Below, piece after piece: positions 6,238 through 13,143 of a stretch of DNA of 18,002 nt. The position numbers and the translations under genes are program-made. Origin of the DNA: Candidatus Acetothermia bacterium (GTDB lineage Bacteria; Bipolaricaulota; Bipolaricaulia; RBG-16-55-9; DRXL01); NCBI GenBank assembly GCA_028275205.1, contig JAPWVB010000012.1, positions 1 to 18,002 on the forward strand, in the 5' to 3' direction. The notes beneath the pieces were generated by a model. That model worked only from the letters and a program-made list of their open reading frames with translations. It did not search any database and had not been told where the DNA came from. Positions within the stretch are counted from its first letter, which is position 1. Every line of letters begins with the position of its first letter.

Positions 6238-9216
6238 TCACCCCACCGAACCTTCCATCTCCAACTGAATTAATCTATTGAATTCAATAGCGTACTCCAT
6301 GGGGAGAGTCTTCGTGAACGGCTCCATGAAGCCCAGCACGATCATGGAGAGGGCTTCGGATTCGGAGAGCCCGCGGCTCATCAGATAGAAGATCTGATCG
6401 TCCCCGACCTTCCCCACGGTCGCCTCGTGCCCGATGGTCACTTGGTCTTCGTCAATCTCGATATATGGGTACGTATCGGAGCGCGAGTACTCATCGAGGA
6501 TGAGGGCATCGCAGCGGACGTTGGACTTGGCGTGATGAGCACCCTTGGCGACGACTAGTTGGCCGCGATAGGTCGCTCGTCCGCCGTCCTTGCTGACGGA
6601 CTTGGAAACGATCGTTGATGTCGTGTACGGGGCGGCGTGGATCGCTTTGCCGCCGGTATCTTGGTGTTGGCCCTTGCCAGCAAATGCCACGGAGAGAATA
6701 TCAGCCCGCGCGCCCTTGCCCAGCATATAGACCGACGGATACTTCATGGTGAGGCGAGAGTTGTGCACGATCAACCCGTTGGCAATGAAGTTATGGGCGC
6801 CCTCGACTTCGATGTCGTAGACGGCTTCCTCTCCCAATGGCTCTAGTGCCTTGATACGCACGAATTCTGCTGGCTTACCTTCCTTAGGGGGTAACTCGTC
6901 TATGATGGCAATCAAATCTCCGACTTGGAGCTGTTCCAGGGGCTTCCACACCAGGTGCCAATGCTTCTCTGAGCGGTACAAGGCTAAGAACGGATGGTTC
7001 GCCGTAGCCTTGATCTCTCGATAGTTTTCTGTAATGAGCTTGAAGACGGGCTTGACCCCCGTGCAGACAATGCCCTTCACTGGCCGCTTGACGATCTCCA
7101 TCGTGTTGAGATCGAGGGCGTAGATCCAATCGTTGGGCTTGACTTCAGTGATATTGACCGCCCCGCGCGGATTGAGAAAGACTTTCGTATCTGCTGTCAA
7201 ACACCCAATATTCGCGTCCACCCATTCTACCGTGGCGTCTTCATAGGCGATGGCGCGCTTGGTGACGAGATTGTAGACGTCGTTGGACCAATTCTGAAGC
7301 GTCGTATATCGCAGGTGCGCCCCGCGCTTGGCGATGAGTTCCACGACGGCGGCGTGCAGCGATTCTTTAGAATAGATGGGCGCGGTGCAGTTGTGCACCG
7401 CAAAGCCGCGCACCAAGTACGAGCTTGGCCCCTCAACGTCGAGATTGAAGACGAACCCGTCATAGGGCGCGCGCTCGATCTCTTTGATGGGTACTAAGAA
7501 ATATCTGTCCGTCTGGCGGATCTCGCTCCACCGTTTGTCGGCCGTGTACACGATGATGTATTGATCTTTTCTATGAATCTTTCTGCCGTTGATCGTGTCG
7601 TCGCCGCCGGGGCGCACGTGAATGCTCGCGTAGATGCCCTTGCGGGCCAAAAGCTCTTGGATCTGCTGCGCGAGCGTCTCTGAGGCCGTAGCCGCGCGGT
7701 ACATCACGCTGTTGCCCTTGTCACAGACGTTGCCATCTCCTACAAAATACGCAGTCAGCAGAGGCTCAATCTGCTCTGGAGGCAAGGCCATCAGTTCATC
7801 ACTCAGGCGCTTGCTCGATGCCCCTGTCCCGCACGAGCTCGTGCACACGTCAAAGAGCTCTTGGGAATAGACCGTCACATTGACGGCGTGTCTCCCTTTA
7901 AGCTCAGTGACGTACGCGTCCTTGCCCGTGATCTTTGTGATCAGATCGCACACTTCGGTGATGACTTCCTTCTCGTGTGTGCCAAACGAGAAGCTGACCA
8001 CCGGCACGTTGAGGGTCTTGTGGATGAACGCCGAGCCCTCAGCGAGATAATATCCCAAAAGCTTGAGCAGCTCTGGGGAATATCTTGGGTTATAGTTGTG
8101 GGCCTGCACCTTGGGGAAGACCAAGAAGTCTCCTACGGTCAGTTCGCCCGCTGGCACATACTCCGGCTGAGCTGTGAAGAGCTTTTCGGTGTCTACTTCG
8201 GGGAGCCAGCCGTTGCGGGGCTTGCGTCTCTGGAGGACGCGGGAGCGGCGCACGACCAGCACGGGATGCTCTGGGGTCAGTCGGAACGCATTATACGGTG
8301 AGATGGGCTTAATAGTGAGCATCTCCCCGCGATAGCGGCGCACCATCGTGGCGCGCACGCGGGCCTTTTCGCCGTTGTCGGCGATCACGTAATCGCCGGG
8401 TTTTAAGCTCTCGATATTCACCCAGCGGTCGCCGACGCTCACTTGCTCGCCGCCGGGGAGGCACCCTTCGATATAGTGCACGCGTGCGCCCTCGTCGGCG
8501 ATAATCAGCGTGCGCTCGAACTGCCCCATCTGCGGCGCGTTGATTCTGAAATACGCCTGCAGGGGGATCTCAACATGCACGCCCTTCGGCACATATATGA
8601 AGGACCCCCCCGACCAAACAGCAGAATTCAGCGCCGCGAATTTGTTGTCCGTCGGGGGGATCACCGTGCCAAAGTATTCCTTCACTAAGTCCGGGTACTC
8701 GCGTAAGCCCTCATCCATCGAGAGGAAGATCACGCCCTTCTTCGCTAAATCCTCCCGAATCGAGTGATAGACGACCTCAGAATCATACTGCGCGCCGACT
8801 CCAGCTAAGAATTTTCGCTCGGCTTCGGGAATCCCCAAGCGATCGAATGTCTTCTTGACTTCCTCGGGGACGTCCTCCCAGCTGCGCGCCCCCTTATCAG
8901 TCGGCGTCGCGTAGTACGTGATCGTGTCGAAGTTGATGTGAGAGAGATCGCCGCCCCAGGTGGGCATGGGCTTCTTCAGGAAGATCTCGTACGCTTTGAG
9001 ACGAAACTCGCGCATCCATTTGGGCTCGTTCTTGATCGCTGAGATCTCTTCGATCACTTCGCGGGAGAGCCCCGGCTTCAGCACGTACTTATATTTATCT
9101 GTGGGGTAACTGAACGCATAGCGCGAATAATCGCGGTCGTAGGTCTCTCGTTCTTTCTCGGCTATGGGGCGCTTCTTCTCCCCAAGATGGCGAACTTCCT
9201 CGATCTTTTTGGTCAT
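6238..9216 (-). CDS. sufB: SufB scaffold protein precursor containing two inteins
   Basis: A 992-residue precursor. Host SufB segments are residues 1-251, 610-671 and 820-992 (486 aa when joined, normal for SufB). Intein 1 is residues 252-609 and intein 2 is residues 672-819. The joins restore the classic SufB motifs: GARVHYIEG + CTAPIYSKESLH and VDANIG + SRLTMKYP, continuing to FAGKGQHQDTGGK and the C-terminal DQIFYLMSRGL, with a FMEPF segment. SufB carries the nascent Fe-S cluster with SufC and SufD; the Cys at 610 corresponds to the conserved EGC cysteine (C254 in E. coli, from memory) important for assembly. The reading frame is uninterrupted, so splicing is by protein. The sufC TAG directly abuts the ATG, with GAGGTGA 5 bases before the start, so the two genes are probably translationally coupled. 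The cysK gene follows. Confidence 0.97.
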   Translation of the reverse strand: MTKKIEEVRHLGEKKRPIAEKERETYDRDYSRYAFSYPTDKYKYVLKPGLSREVIEEISAIKNEPKWMREFRLKAYEIFLKKPMPTWGGDLSHINFDTITYYATPTDKGARSWEDVPEEVKKTFDRLGIPEAERKFLAGVGAQYDSEVVYHSIREDLAKKGVIFLSMDEGLREYPDLVKEYFGTVIPPTDNKFAALNSAVWSGGSFIYVPKGVHVEIPLQAYFRINAPQMGQFERTLIIADEGARVHYIEGCLPGGEQVSVGDRWVNIESLKPGDYVIADNGEKARVRATMVRRYRGEMLTIKPISPYNAFRLTPEHPVLVVRRSRVLQRRKPRNGWLPEVDTEKLFTAQPEYVPAGELTVGDFLVFPKVQAHNYNPRYSPELLKLLGYYLAEGSAFIHKTLNVPVVSFSFGTHEKEVITEVCDLITKITGKDAYVTELKGRHAVNVTVYSQELFDVCTSSCGTGASSKRLSDELMALPPEQIEPLLTAYFVGDGNVCDKGNSVMYRAATASETLAQQIQELLARKGIYASIHVRPGGDDTINGRKIHRKDQYIIVYTADKRWSEIRQTDRYFLVPIKEIERAPYDGFVFNLDVEGPSSYLVRGFAVHNCTAPIYSKESLHAAVVELIAKRGAHLRYTTLQNWSNDVYNLVTKRAIAYEDATVEWVDANIGCLTADTKVFLNPRGAVNITEVKPNDWIYALDLNTMEIVKRPVKGIVCTGVKPVFKLITENYREIKATANHPFLALYRSEKHWHLVWKPLEQLQVGDLIAIIDELPPKEGKPAEFVRIKALEPLGEEAVYDIEVEGAHNFIANGLIVHNSRLTMKYPSVYMLGKGARADILSVAFAGKGQHQDTGGKAIHAAPYTTSTIVSKSVSKDGGRATYRGQLVVAKGAHHAKSNVRCDALILDEYSRSDTYPYIEIDEDQVTIGHEATVGKVGDDQIFYLMSRGLSESEALSMIVLGFMEPFTKTLPMEYAIEFNRLIQLEMEGSVG
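6760..7203 (-). mobile_element. SufB intein 2, mini-intein without endonuclease
   Basis: A 148-residue intein inserted in the NIG/S site of SufB. It starts with C672 (CLTADTKVFL, block A). Block B is TANHPFLAL with the Thr738-x-x-His741 pair. Block F is VYDIEVEGAHNFIANG. It ends in VHN (block G), with penultimate His818 and terminal Asn819 followed by Ser820 as the first C-extein residue. Only about 50 residues separate blocks B and F, so there is no room for a homing endonuclease. All classical splicing residues are present, so it is predicted to be active. It may be a relic that lost its endonuclease, or one that never had one. Confidence 0.95.
7390..8463 (-). mobile_element. SufB intein 1, with LAGLIDADG homing endonuclease domain
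   Basis: A 358-residue intein inserted immediately before the conserved EGC cysteine of SufB. Block A is C252-LPGGEQVSV; block B is LTPEHPVLV with Thr314 and His317; block F is FVFNLDVEGPSSYLVRG; block G is FAVHN, with His608 and Asn609, followed by Cys610. Between B and F lies a dodecapeptide endonuclease: LLGYYLAEGS (about 386-395, acidic Glu393) and LTAYFVGDGN (about 487-496, acidic Asp494). Both motifs keep an acidic residue, so the endonuclease may still cut. The downstream nucleophile is the functional SufB cysteine itself. Mycobacterial SufB also carries inteins, one reported to be redox-sensitive; whether this site is identical needs alignment. Confidence 0.96.
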
Positions 9217-10008
9217 CTAGCTCACCTCGGCTTTGCTCTCGTTGATGAGCCAATCGTAGCCCTTGGCTTCAAGCTCGTGGACCAAGCTCTCATCGCCGCT
9301 GCGCACAATGCGCCCATCAATCATGACGTGCACATAGTCGGGCTTTAAGAAATTGAGAATTCTCTGATAGTGCGTGATCACCAATGCGCCGAAGTCCGGC
9401 CCGCGCAGCTGATTGACAGCTTCGGCGACGATCTTCACGGAGTCAATATCTAACCCCGAATCCGTCTCATCTAAGATGGCGATCTCTGGCTTGAGGATGT
9501 GCATCTGGACGATCTCCGCGCGCTTTTTTTCACCGCCGGAGAAGCCCACATTGAGATAGCGTTGCGCGAACGACTCGTCCATCTTCAAGAGCTTCATCTT
9601 CTCTTGGAGTTCTTTGCGGAACTGCGAGAGCGCCTTGGCGTCAGCTTTCTTGTCGGTCTGGCCATCTTGGGATTGCCCAAGGAGGGCTTTCTTCGCTGCC
9701 CACAGGAAGCGTCCCAGGGGCACACCCTGGATCTCTAGGGGATACTGAAATGCCAAGAACAACCCCAAGCGCGCTCGCTCGTTGGGCTCCAGCTCAACGA
9801 TATTCTGTCCCTTGAAGAGAATTTCGCCCTTGGTCACTTCGTACTTGGGATGACCCATCAATGCTAGCGCCAACGTGCTCTTGCCGGAGCCGTTGGGCCC
9901 CATGATCGAGTGGATCTCCCCGGTCTTGACGGTGAGCGTCACCCCTTTGAGGATCTCTTTGCCTTCGACGCTCACGTGCAGGTCTCTGATCTCTAGCGTG
10001 CTGGCCAT
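9217..10008 (-). CDS. sufC: SufC ABC-type ATPase of the SufBCD complex
   Basis: A 263-residue soluble ABC ATPase that drives conformational change in SufBD during Fe-S assembly. The Walker A motif GPNGSGKST is at 37-45 (Lys43), the Q-loop is FQYP (Gln88), and the signature FSGGEKKR is at 156-163. The Walker B end ILDETDSGLD has Asp180 and Glu181, and the H-loop His213 is in ITHYQR. The signature and ETDSGLD are diagnostic for SufC. A lysine-rich stretch around 105-140 lies in the helical region and is normal in length. It is the first gene of the suf operon, with GAGGAG 7 bases before the ATG and a strong promoter upstream. Its TAG stop directly abuts the sufB ATG. Confidence 0.97.
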   Translation of the reverse strand: MASTLEIRDLHVSVEGKEILKGVTLTVKTGEIHSIMGPNGSGKSTLALALMGHPKYEVTKGEILFKGQNIVELEPNERARLGLFLAFQYPLEIQGVPLGRFLWAAKKALLGQSQDGQTDKKADAKALSQFRKELQEKMKLLKMDESFAQRYLNVGFSGGEKKRAEIVQMHILKPEIAILDETDSGLDIDSVKIVAEAVNQLRGPDFGALVITHYQRILNFLKPDYVHVMIDGRIVRSGDESLVHELEAKGYDWLINESKAEVS

Positions 10009-10042
10009 CGCTCAGCTCCTCTCTGAGAGGGTTCTCGTAAAA

Positions 10043-10071
10043 ATCCTACTATATTAGTCCGCTTTTGTCAA
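10043..10071 (-). promoter_or_regulatory. suf operon promoter
   Basis: On the minus strand, TTGACA (10071-10066) and TAGGAT (10048-10043) are separated by exactly 17 bases, a near-consensus sigma-70 promoter. Transcription would start near 10036, giving a leader of about 28 bases before the sufC ATG. Confidence 0.75.
10045..10060 (-). promoter_or_regulatory. IscR/Rrf2 type-1-like operator overlapping the suf -10 box
   Basis: The minus strand reads GGACTAATATAGTAGG. Its core GACTAATATAGT matches every position of the core of the E. coli IscR type-1 consensus as recalled (GACTRWWWYAGT), and ACTA-ATA-TAGT is a perfect palindrome. It occupies the spacer and part of the -10 box, so a bound regulator would block RNA polymerase. 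No Rrf2-family regulator gene lies in the window, so the regulator is inferred. Confidence 0.5.
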
Positions 10072-10196
10072 GTGGCGCTGCTGCTGAGATCTTTTTGCTG
10101 GTGGTGGCCGGATCTCTTCGCCGTGTGGAGGGGGTCTTGTCAAGGTAGGAGGGAGCTGTGCTAGAATTGGGCTAAGGGGCGACCCTCCGCGGTCCC

Positions 10197-10244
10197 TACC
10201 TCACCCTAACCCTCTCCGCTTGCGGAGAGGGAAGGGGTGAGGTA
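10197..10244. repeat. Long imperfect inverted repeat (REP-like) in the intergenic region
   Basis: Arms 10197-10219 and 10222-10244 are 23 bases each, separated by TT. They pair at 20 of 23 positions, the only mismatches being a three-base internal loop. The left arm contains CACCCTAACCCTCTCC, a pattern seen in dispersed intergenic palindromes of many bacteria. It lies 5 bases beyond the lipoprotein stop and could end or stabilise that transcript, but no T run follows. The rest of 10009-10249 holds the suf promoter and nothing else clearly recognisable. Confidence 0.65.
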
Positions 10245-10249
10245 AATTA

Positions 10250-10828
10250 TCAGCGCACCTCGACGCGCACGTCGTCAATAAAGTATTCTAACACCGTCTC
10301 CCAGGCGACGCTGATCCCCAGCGCCACCCACAGCTCCCCAGCTGTAGAGGCGACGGGCATCGTGAATTGATACCGCCGCCAGCCCTTGGCCTTGTCCGCA
10401 GGCTCTTTGTGGGTAAACTCGGCCTCCTCAACGGGCAGGAGCGCCCCGGCATACGCGACGACATACGCACGGATATTAGAACTCTGCTCCGGGCTCCAGA
10501 GATAGAACGAGAGATTCACTATGAGCGGGCGCCCCTTGGGCACCGTCAGCAGTTTCGCAAGCCAGATCGTGCCGTCGTCTTGGCGGCCATCGAGGAAGAA
10601 TCGCGCCGAGCCGTAGCCCTCCTTCGCTTGCTTGGTGCTCAGCTCAATGCTCCACTCGACGGGGCGATGAGTGTTGGGGTCTTGCGGGACGTCGGAGCCC
10701 TTCTGCCAGCCCTCCCAGCCAACCTCAAAGCCCTGACGAAGTGTTACACTCGGCGGAGCGAGGAGATCGCAACCGGCCAGTGCTAGGCTGATCAAAAGTA
10801 TCAGAGCAGCCCTTGTTTGCGCCACCAT
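10250..10828 (-). CDS. Predicted lipoprotein of unknown function
   Basis: A 192-residue protein with a lipoprotein signal peptide: a basic start (Arg6), a hydrophobic stretch ALILLISLALAG, then lipobox Cys20, so it should be anchored to a membrane after export. The mature part is rich in aromatic residues and short beta-strand-like segments (FEVGWEGWQ, YGSARFFLDG, LWVALGISV, YFIDDVRVEVR). The opening with a W-x-x-W segment and the ending FIDDVRVE resemble carbohydrate-binding-like beta-sandwich (jelly-roll) domains, but this is only a resemblance. It overlaps the 3' end of the beta-synthase gene by 28 bases and so is probably co-transcribed with it. No functional link to sulfur metabolism is visible. 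Confidence 0.8.
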   Translation of the reverse strand: MVAQTRAALILLISLALAGCDLLAPPSVTLRQGFEVGWEGWQKGSDVPQDPNTHRPVEWSIELSTKQAKEGYGSARFFLDGRQDDGTIWLAKLLTVPKGRPLIVNLSFYLWSPEQSSNIRAYVVAYAGALLPVEEAEFTHKEPADKAKGWRRYQFTMPVASTAGELWVALGISVAWETVLEYFIDDVRVEVR

Positions 10829-11763
10829 TCATCGGAATAGACCTTGCTGAGATACTGGCGCCCCGTGTCGGGGATGAGCACGACGATCGTCCCTTCTTTG
10901 ACTTTTTCGGCATATTTGAGCGCAGCCACGAGCGCCGCGCCCCCGGAGCTGCCCGTGAGGATTGCTTCTTTTTTCGCGAGCTCCCGCGCCATCTGATAGG
11001 CTTCTTTGTCAGTCACGCGGATGATCTCGTCTATCACGGAAAAATCGAGCGTCTTGGGGATGATGTCCTCGCCGATCCCTTCGATGAGATACGTGTGCAC
11101 GTTGTGAGGGAGCTTGTAAAACTCAGAATAAGTCATCGAGCCTTCGGGATCGGCCCCGACGATTTTGATTTTCTGGTTGCGCTCTTTTAAGAATCTGCCC
11201 ACTCCGCTGATCGTGCCCCCGGTGCCGATCCCCGCGACGAACGCAGTCAGATTCCCCTGGGTTTGCTCCCAGATCTCCGGGCCGGTGGTGCGATAGTGTG
11301 CCTCAGGGTTCGCTAAGTTCTCGTATTGGTTGAGCAAGACCGCCGGGCGCTCCTTGGCGATCTGTCGGGCTACAGAGTAATAGCTTCGCGGGTCGTCCGG
11401 GGCGACGGCCGTGGGACAGATGACGACATCCGCGCCATACGCTCTGAGAAGATCTATCTTCTCCGGGCTGACTTTGTCGGGCATGGTGAAGACGACCCGA
11501 TAGCCCTTCAAGATCGCGGCGATGCACAGGCCAACGCCGGTGTTCCCGCTGGTGGGCTCGACGATCCAGCCGCCAGGCTTCAGCTTGCCGTCGCGCTCGG
11601 CCGCTTCGATCATAGAAATCCCAATACGATCCTTGACCGAGCCACCGGGATTAAAATATTCGAGCTTCGCGAGCAGCCGCACGCCCTTGACGGGATTGAT
11701 GCGGCTGAGCGCGACCATAGGCGTCTGCCCGATCAACTCTAAGAGATTCTCTGCGACGCGCAT
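10801..11763 (-). CDS. cbs: Cystathionine beta-synthase (catalytic core only)
   Basis: A 320-residue fold-type II PLP enzyme. PLP lysine K44 lies in GGSVKDR, TSGNTG at 71-76, GTGGT at 180-184 and SSGGA near 272. Several features favour cystathionine beta-synthase over CysK: the NPEAHYRTTGPEI segment, DPEGS, EGIGEDIIP, and a SDEWWRKQGLL end. It lacks the heme N-terminus and Bateman (CBS-pair) regulatory domains of animal enzymes, as in bacterial MccA-type proteins. It would condense serine (or O-acetylserine) with homocysteine. It lies 24 bases after the gamma-lyase gene. No Shine-Dalgarno is visible before the ATG, but a promoter-like TTGCAT-17-TACACT ends 9 bases upstream. O-acetylserine sulfhydrylase activity cannot be excluded. 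Confidence 0.88.
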   Translation of the reverse strand: MRVAENLLELIGQTPMVALSRINPVKGVRLLAKLEYFNPGGSVKDRIGISMIEAAERDGKLKPGGWIVEPTSGNTGVGLCIAAILKGYRVVFTMPDKVSPEKIDLLRAYGADVVICPTAVAPDDPRSYYSVARQIAKERPAVLLNQYENLANPEAHYRTTGPEIWEQTQGNLTAFVAGIGTGGTISGVGRFLKERNQKIKIVGADPEGSMTYSEFYKLPHNVHTYLIEGIGEDIIPKTLDFSVIDEIIRVTDKEAYQMARELAKKEAILTGSSGGAALVAALKYAEKVKEGTIVVLIPDTGRQYLSKVYSDEWWRKQGLL

Positions 11764-11772
11764 GATCAGCTT

Positions 11773-11801
11773 AGTGTAAAAAGTTTGTCAAGCACATGCA
11801 A
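11773..11801 (-). promoter_or_regulatory. Possible near-leaderless promoter for cystathionine beta-synthase
   Basis: On the minus strand TTGCAT (11801-11796) and TACACT (11778-11773) are 17 bases apart, and the ATG follows 9 bases later without a ribosome-binding site. The -35 box lies inside the end of the preceding gene. Confidence 0.4.
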
Positions 11802-12909
11802 GCGCTTGCTGAAGATCTGCGATCAAGTCTTGGGCGTGTTCGATGCCCACGGAGAGTCTGATTAAGTTCTCTCTGATGCCGCGGCGGGCGCGCTCCTCTG
11901 GCGGAATCGAAGCGTGGGTCATCGTCGCCGGATGGGTCGTGAGCGAGTCTACTGTCCCCAAGTTCTCGGCGAGCGTGAAGAGCTTCGTAGACTGCAGGAA
12001 CTTCTTGACGTCGCCCTTCAGCTCGAAGCTGAGCATCCCGCTGTAGAGCCCGTGCATCTGGCGCTTGGCGATCTCGTGTCCGGGATGAGTCGCCAAGCCG
12101 GGGTAGTAGACGCGCTCCACTTTCGGATGAGCACTCAAAAACTCTGCGATCGCTTGGGCGTTCTCCGAGTGGGCCTTCATCCGTAATGCTAAAGTCTTCA
12201 GCCCTCGCAGGACGAGCCAGCAGTCCATCGGGCCGGGGACGGCACCGATGGCGTTCTGCAGAAACTTTAATTTTTCATAGACTTCGGCGTTGGAGGTGAC
12301 GATCAGCCCGCCGATGACGTCGCCATGCCCGCTGAGATATTTTGTCGAGCTGTGCACGATGATATCTGCGCCAAGCTCCAAGGGGCGCTGCAGATACGGG
12401 GTCGCGAACGTATTGTCCACGACGAGCAGGGCATCTCGCTTCTGGCGGGCGATCGCGGCAATATCGGCGACCTTCAAGAGCGGGTTCGTGGGGGATTCGA
12501 GCCAGATGAGCTTGGTGTTCTTCTGAAGTTTGATCTCTGTCGAGGTCATGTCGAAGTAGCTGAATTCGATCCCATAGTGACGACGCACTTGCTCGAAAAG
12601 TCTATACGTTCCGCCGTAGACGTCGTCGCAGCAGAGGACGTGATCGCCGGGCTTCAACAGATGAAGGATAGCGTCTTCAGCGGCCAGCCCCGACGCAAAC
12701 GCTAAGCCGTACCGGCCGCCCTCAAGCTCGGCGATAGCCCGTTCCAAGAGGGCGCGCGTAGGGTTCGCGGTGCGCCCGTAAGGATAGCCCTTATGGACCC
12801 CGGGTTCTTCTTGAGCGAATGTCGCCCCTTGATGGACTGGCGGGACGATCGCCCCAGTGGTTGGATCGATCTGATACCCTGCGCGGACGGCCTTGGTCTC
12901 AAAGCGCAT
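11788..12909 (-). CDS. Cystathionine gamma-lyase/gamma-synthase family enzyme
   Basis: A 373-residue Cys/Met-metabolism PLP enzyme. The YPYGRTANPTR motif (43-53) binds PLP phosphate from the neighbouring subunit, SGLAAEDA is near 73, VVDNTFATP near 163, and PLP lysine K190 lies in SSTKYLSGH. The end has the LGTVDSLTTHPATMTHASIP block and RLSVGIE, shared by gamma-lyases and gamma-synthases. Sequence alone does not separate cystathionine gamma-lyase (cystathionine to cysteine) from MetB gamma-synthase. The adjacent beta-synthase and ahcY favour gamma-lyase in reverse transsulfuration (MccB-like). It starts 3 bases after the rpmE stop with only a weak ribosome-binding site, implying translational coupling. 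Confidence 0.9.
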   Translation of the reverse strand: MRFETKAVRAGYQIDPTTGAIVPPVHQGATFAQEEPGVHKGYPYGRTANPTRALLERAIAELEGGRYGLAFASGLAAEDAILHLLKPGDHVLCCDDVYGGTYRLFEQVRRHYGIEFSYFDMTSTEIKLQKNTKLIWLESPTNPLLKVADIAAIARQKRDALLVVDNTFATPYLQRPLELGADIIVHSSTKYLSGHGDVIGGLIVTSNAEVYEKLKFLQNAIGAVPGPMDCWLVLRGLKTLALRMKAHSENAQAIAEFLSAHPKVERVYYPGLATHPGHEIAKRQMHGLYSGMLSFELKGDVKKFLQSTKLFTLAENLGTVDSLTTHPATMTHASIPPEERARRGIRENLIRLSVGIEHAQDLIADLQQALACA

Positions 12910-12912
12910 CGC

Positions 12913-13119
12913 TCATTTTTTCTTTATGCCGTAGCGGCGCTCAAACTGTTGCACTCGCCCTTCGGTGTCTACGAGCTTCTCTTCCCCCGTGAAGAACGGG
13001 TGGCACTTGGAACAGATGTCGACATGGAGATTATCTACTGTCGAGAGCGTCTCAAACTCCGCGCCGCACGCGCAGCGGATGACCACACGCTTCAATTCCG
13101 GGTGAATACCAGCTTTCAT
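12913..13119 (-). CDS. rpmE: 50S ribosomal protein L31 (bL31, zinc form)
   Basis: A 68-residue ribosomal protein of the C+ type. Two cysteine pairs, C16/C18 and C36/C39 (counted from the chosen start), form the zinc site, and HPFFTGEEK is the family signature. A GTG two codons upstream (13125) is also in frame, but the ATG at 13119 has AGGAGG 6 bases before it and gives the usual MKAGIHPE start. Zinc-form L31 can serve as a zinc reservoir; a cysteine-free paralogue may exist elsewhere in the genome. The gene sits between rpsI (24 bases away) and the gamma-lyase gene (3 bases away). Confidence 0.96.
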   Translation of the reverse strand: MKAGIHPELKRVVIRCACGAEFETLSTVDNLHVDICSKCHPFFTGEEKLVDTEGRVQQFERRYGIKKK

Positions 13120-13143
13120 ATGCACCCTCCTCTGATAGCTCGA

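Noticed and set aside
6884..8767. Open frames on the plus strand and other frames inside sufB
   Set aside because: They overlap SufB and its inteins, have no recognisable domains and no ribosome-binding sites; they are shadows of a GC-biased gene.
6238..9216. SufB length of 992 aa as an assembly artefact or gene fusion
   Set aside because: The extra blocks have complete intein motifs at both ends and excise cleanly at conserved SufB sites, with no frameshift.
10137..10167. Plus-strand promoter-like TTGTCA...TGC-TAGAAT
   Set aside because: The spacer is 19 bases and no plus-strand gene follows; downstream is antisense to the lipoprotein. Too weak to list.
10801..11763. Second PLP enzyme as a duplicate cysK
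   Set aside because: The NPEAHYRTT, DPEGS, EGIGEDIIP and SDEWW motifs and linkage to a gamma-lyase fit cystathionine beta-synthase better.
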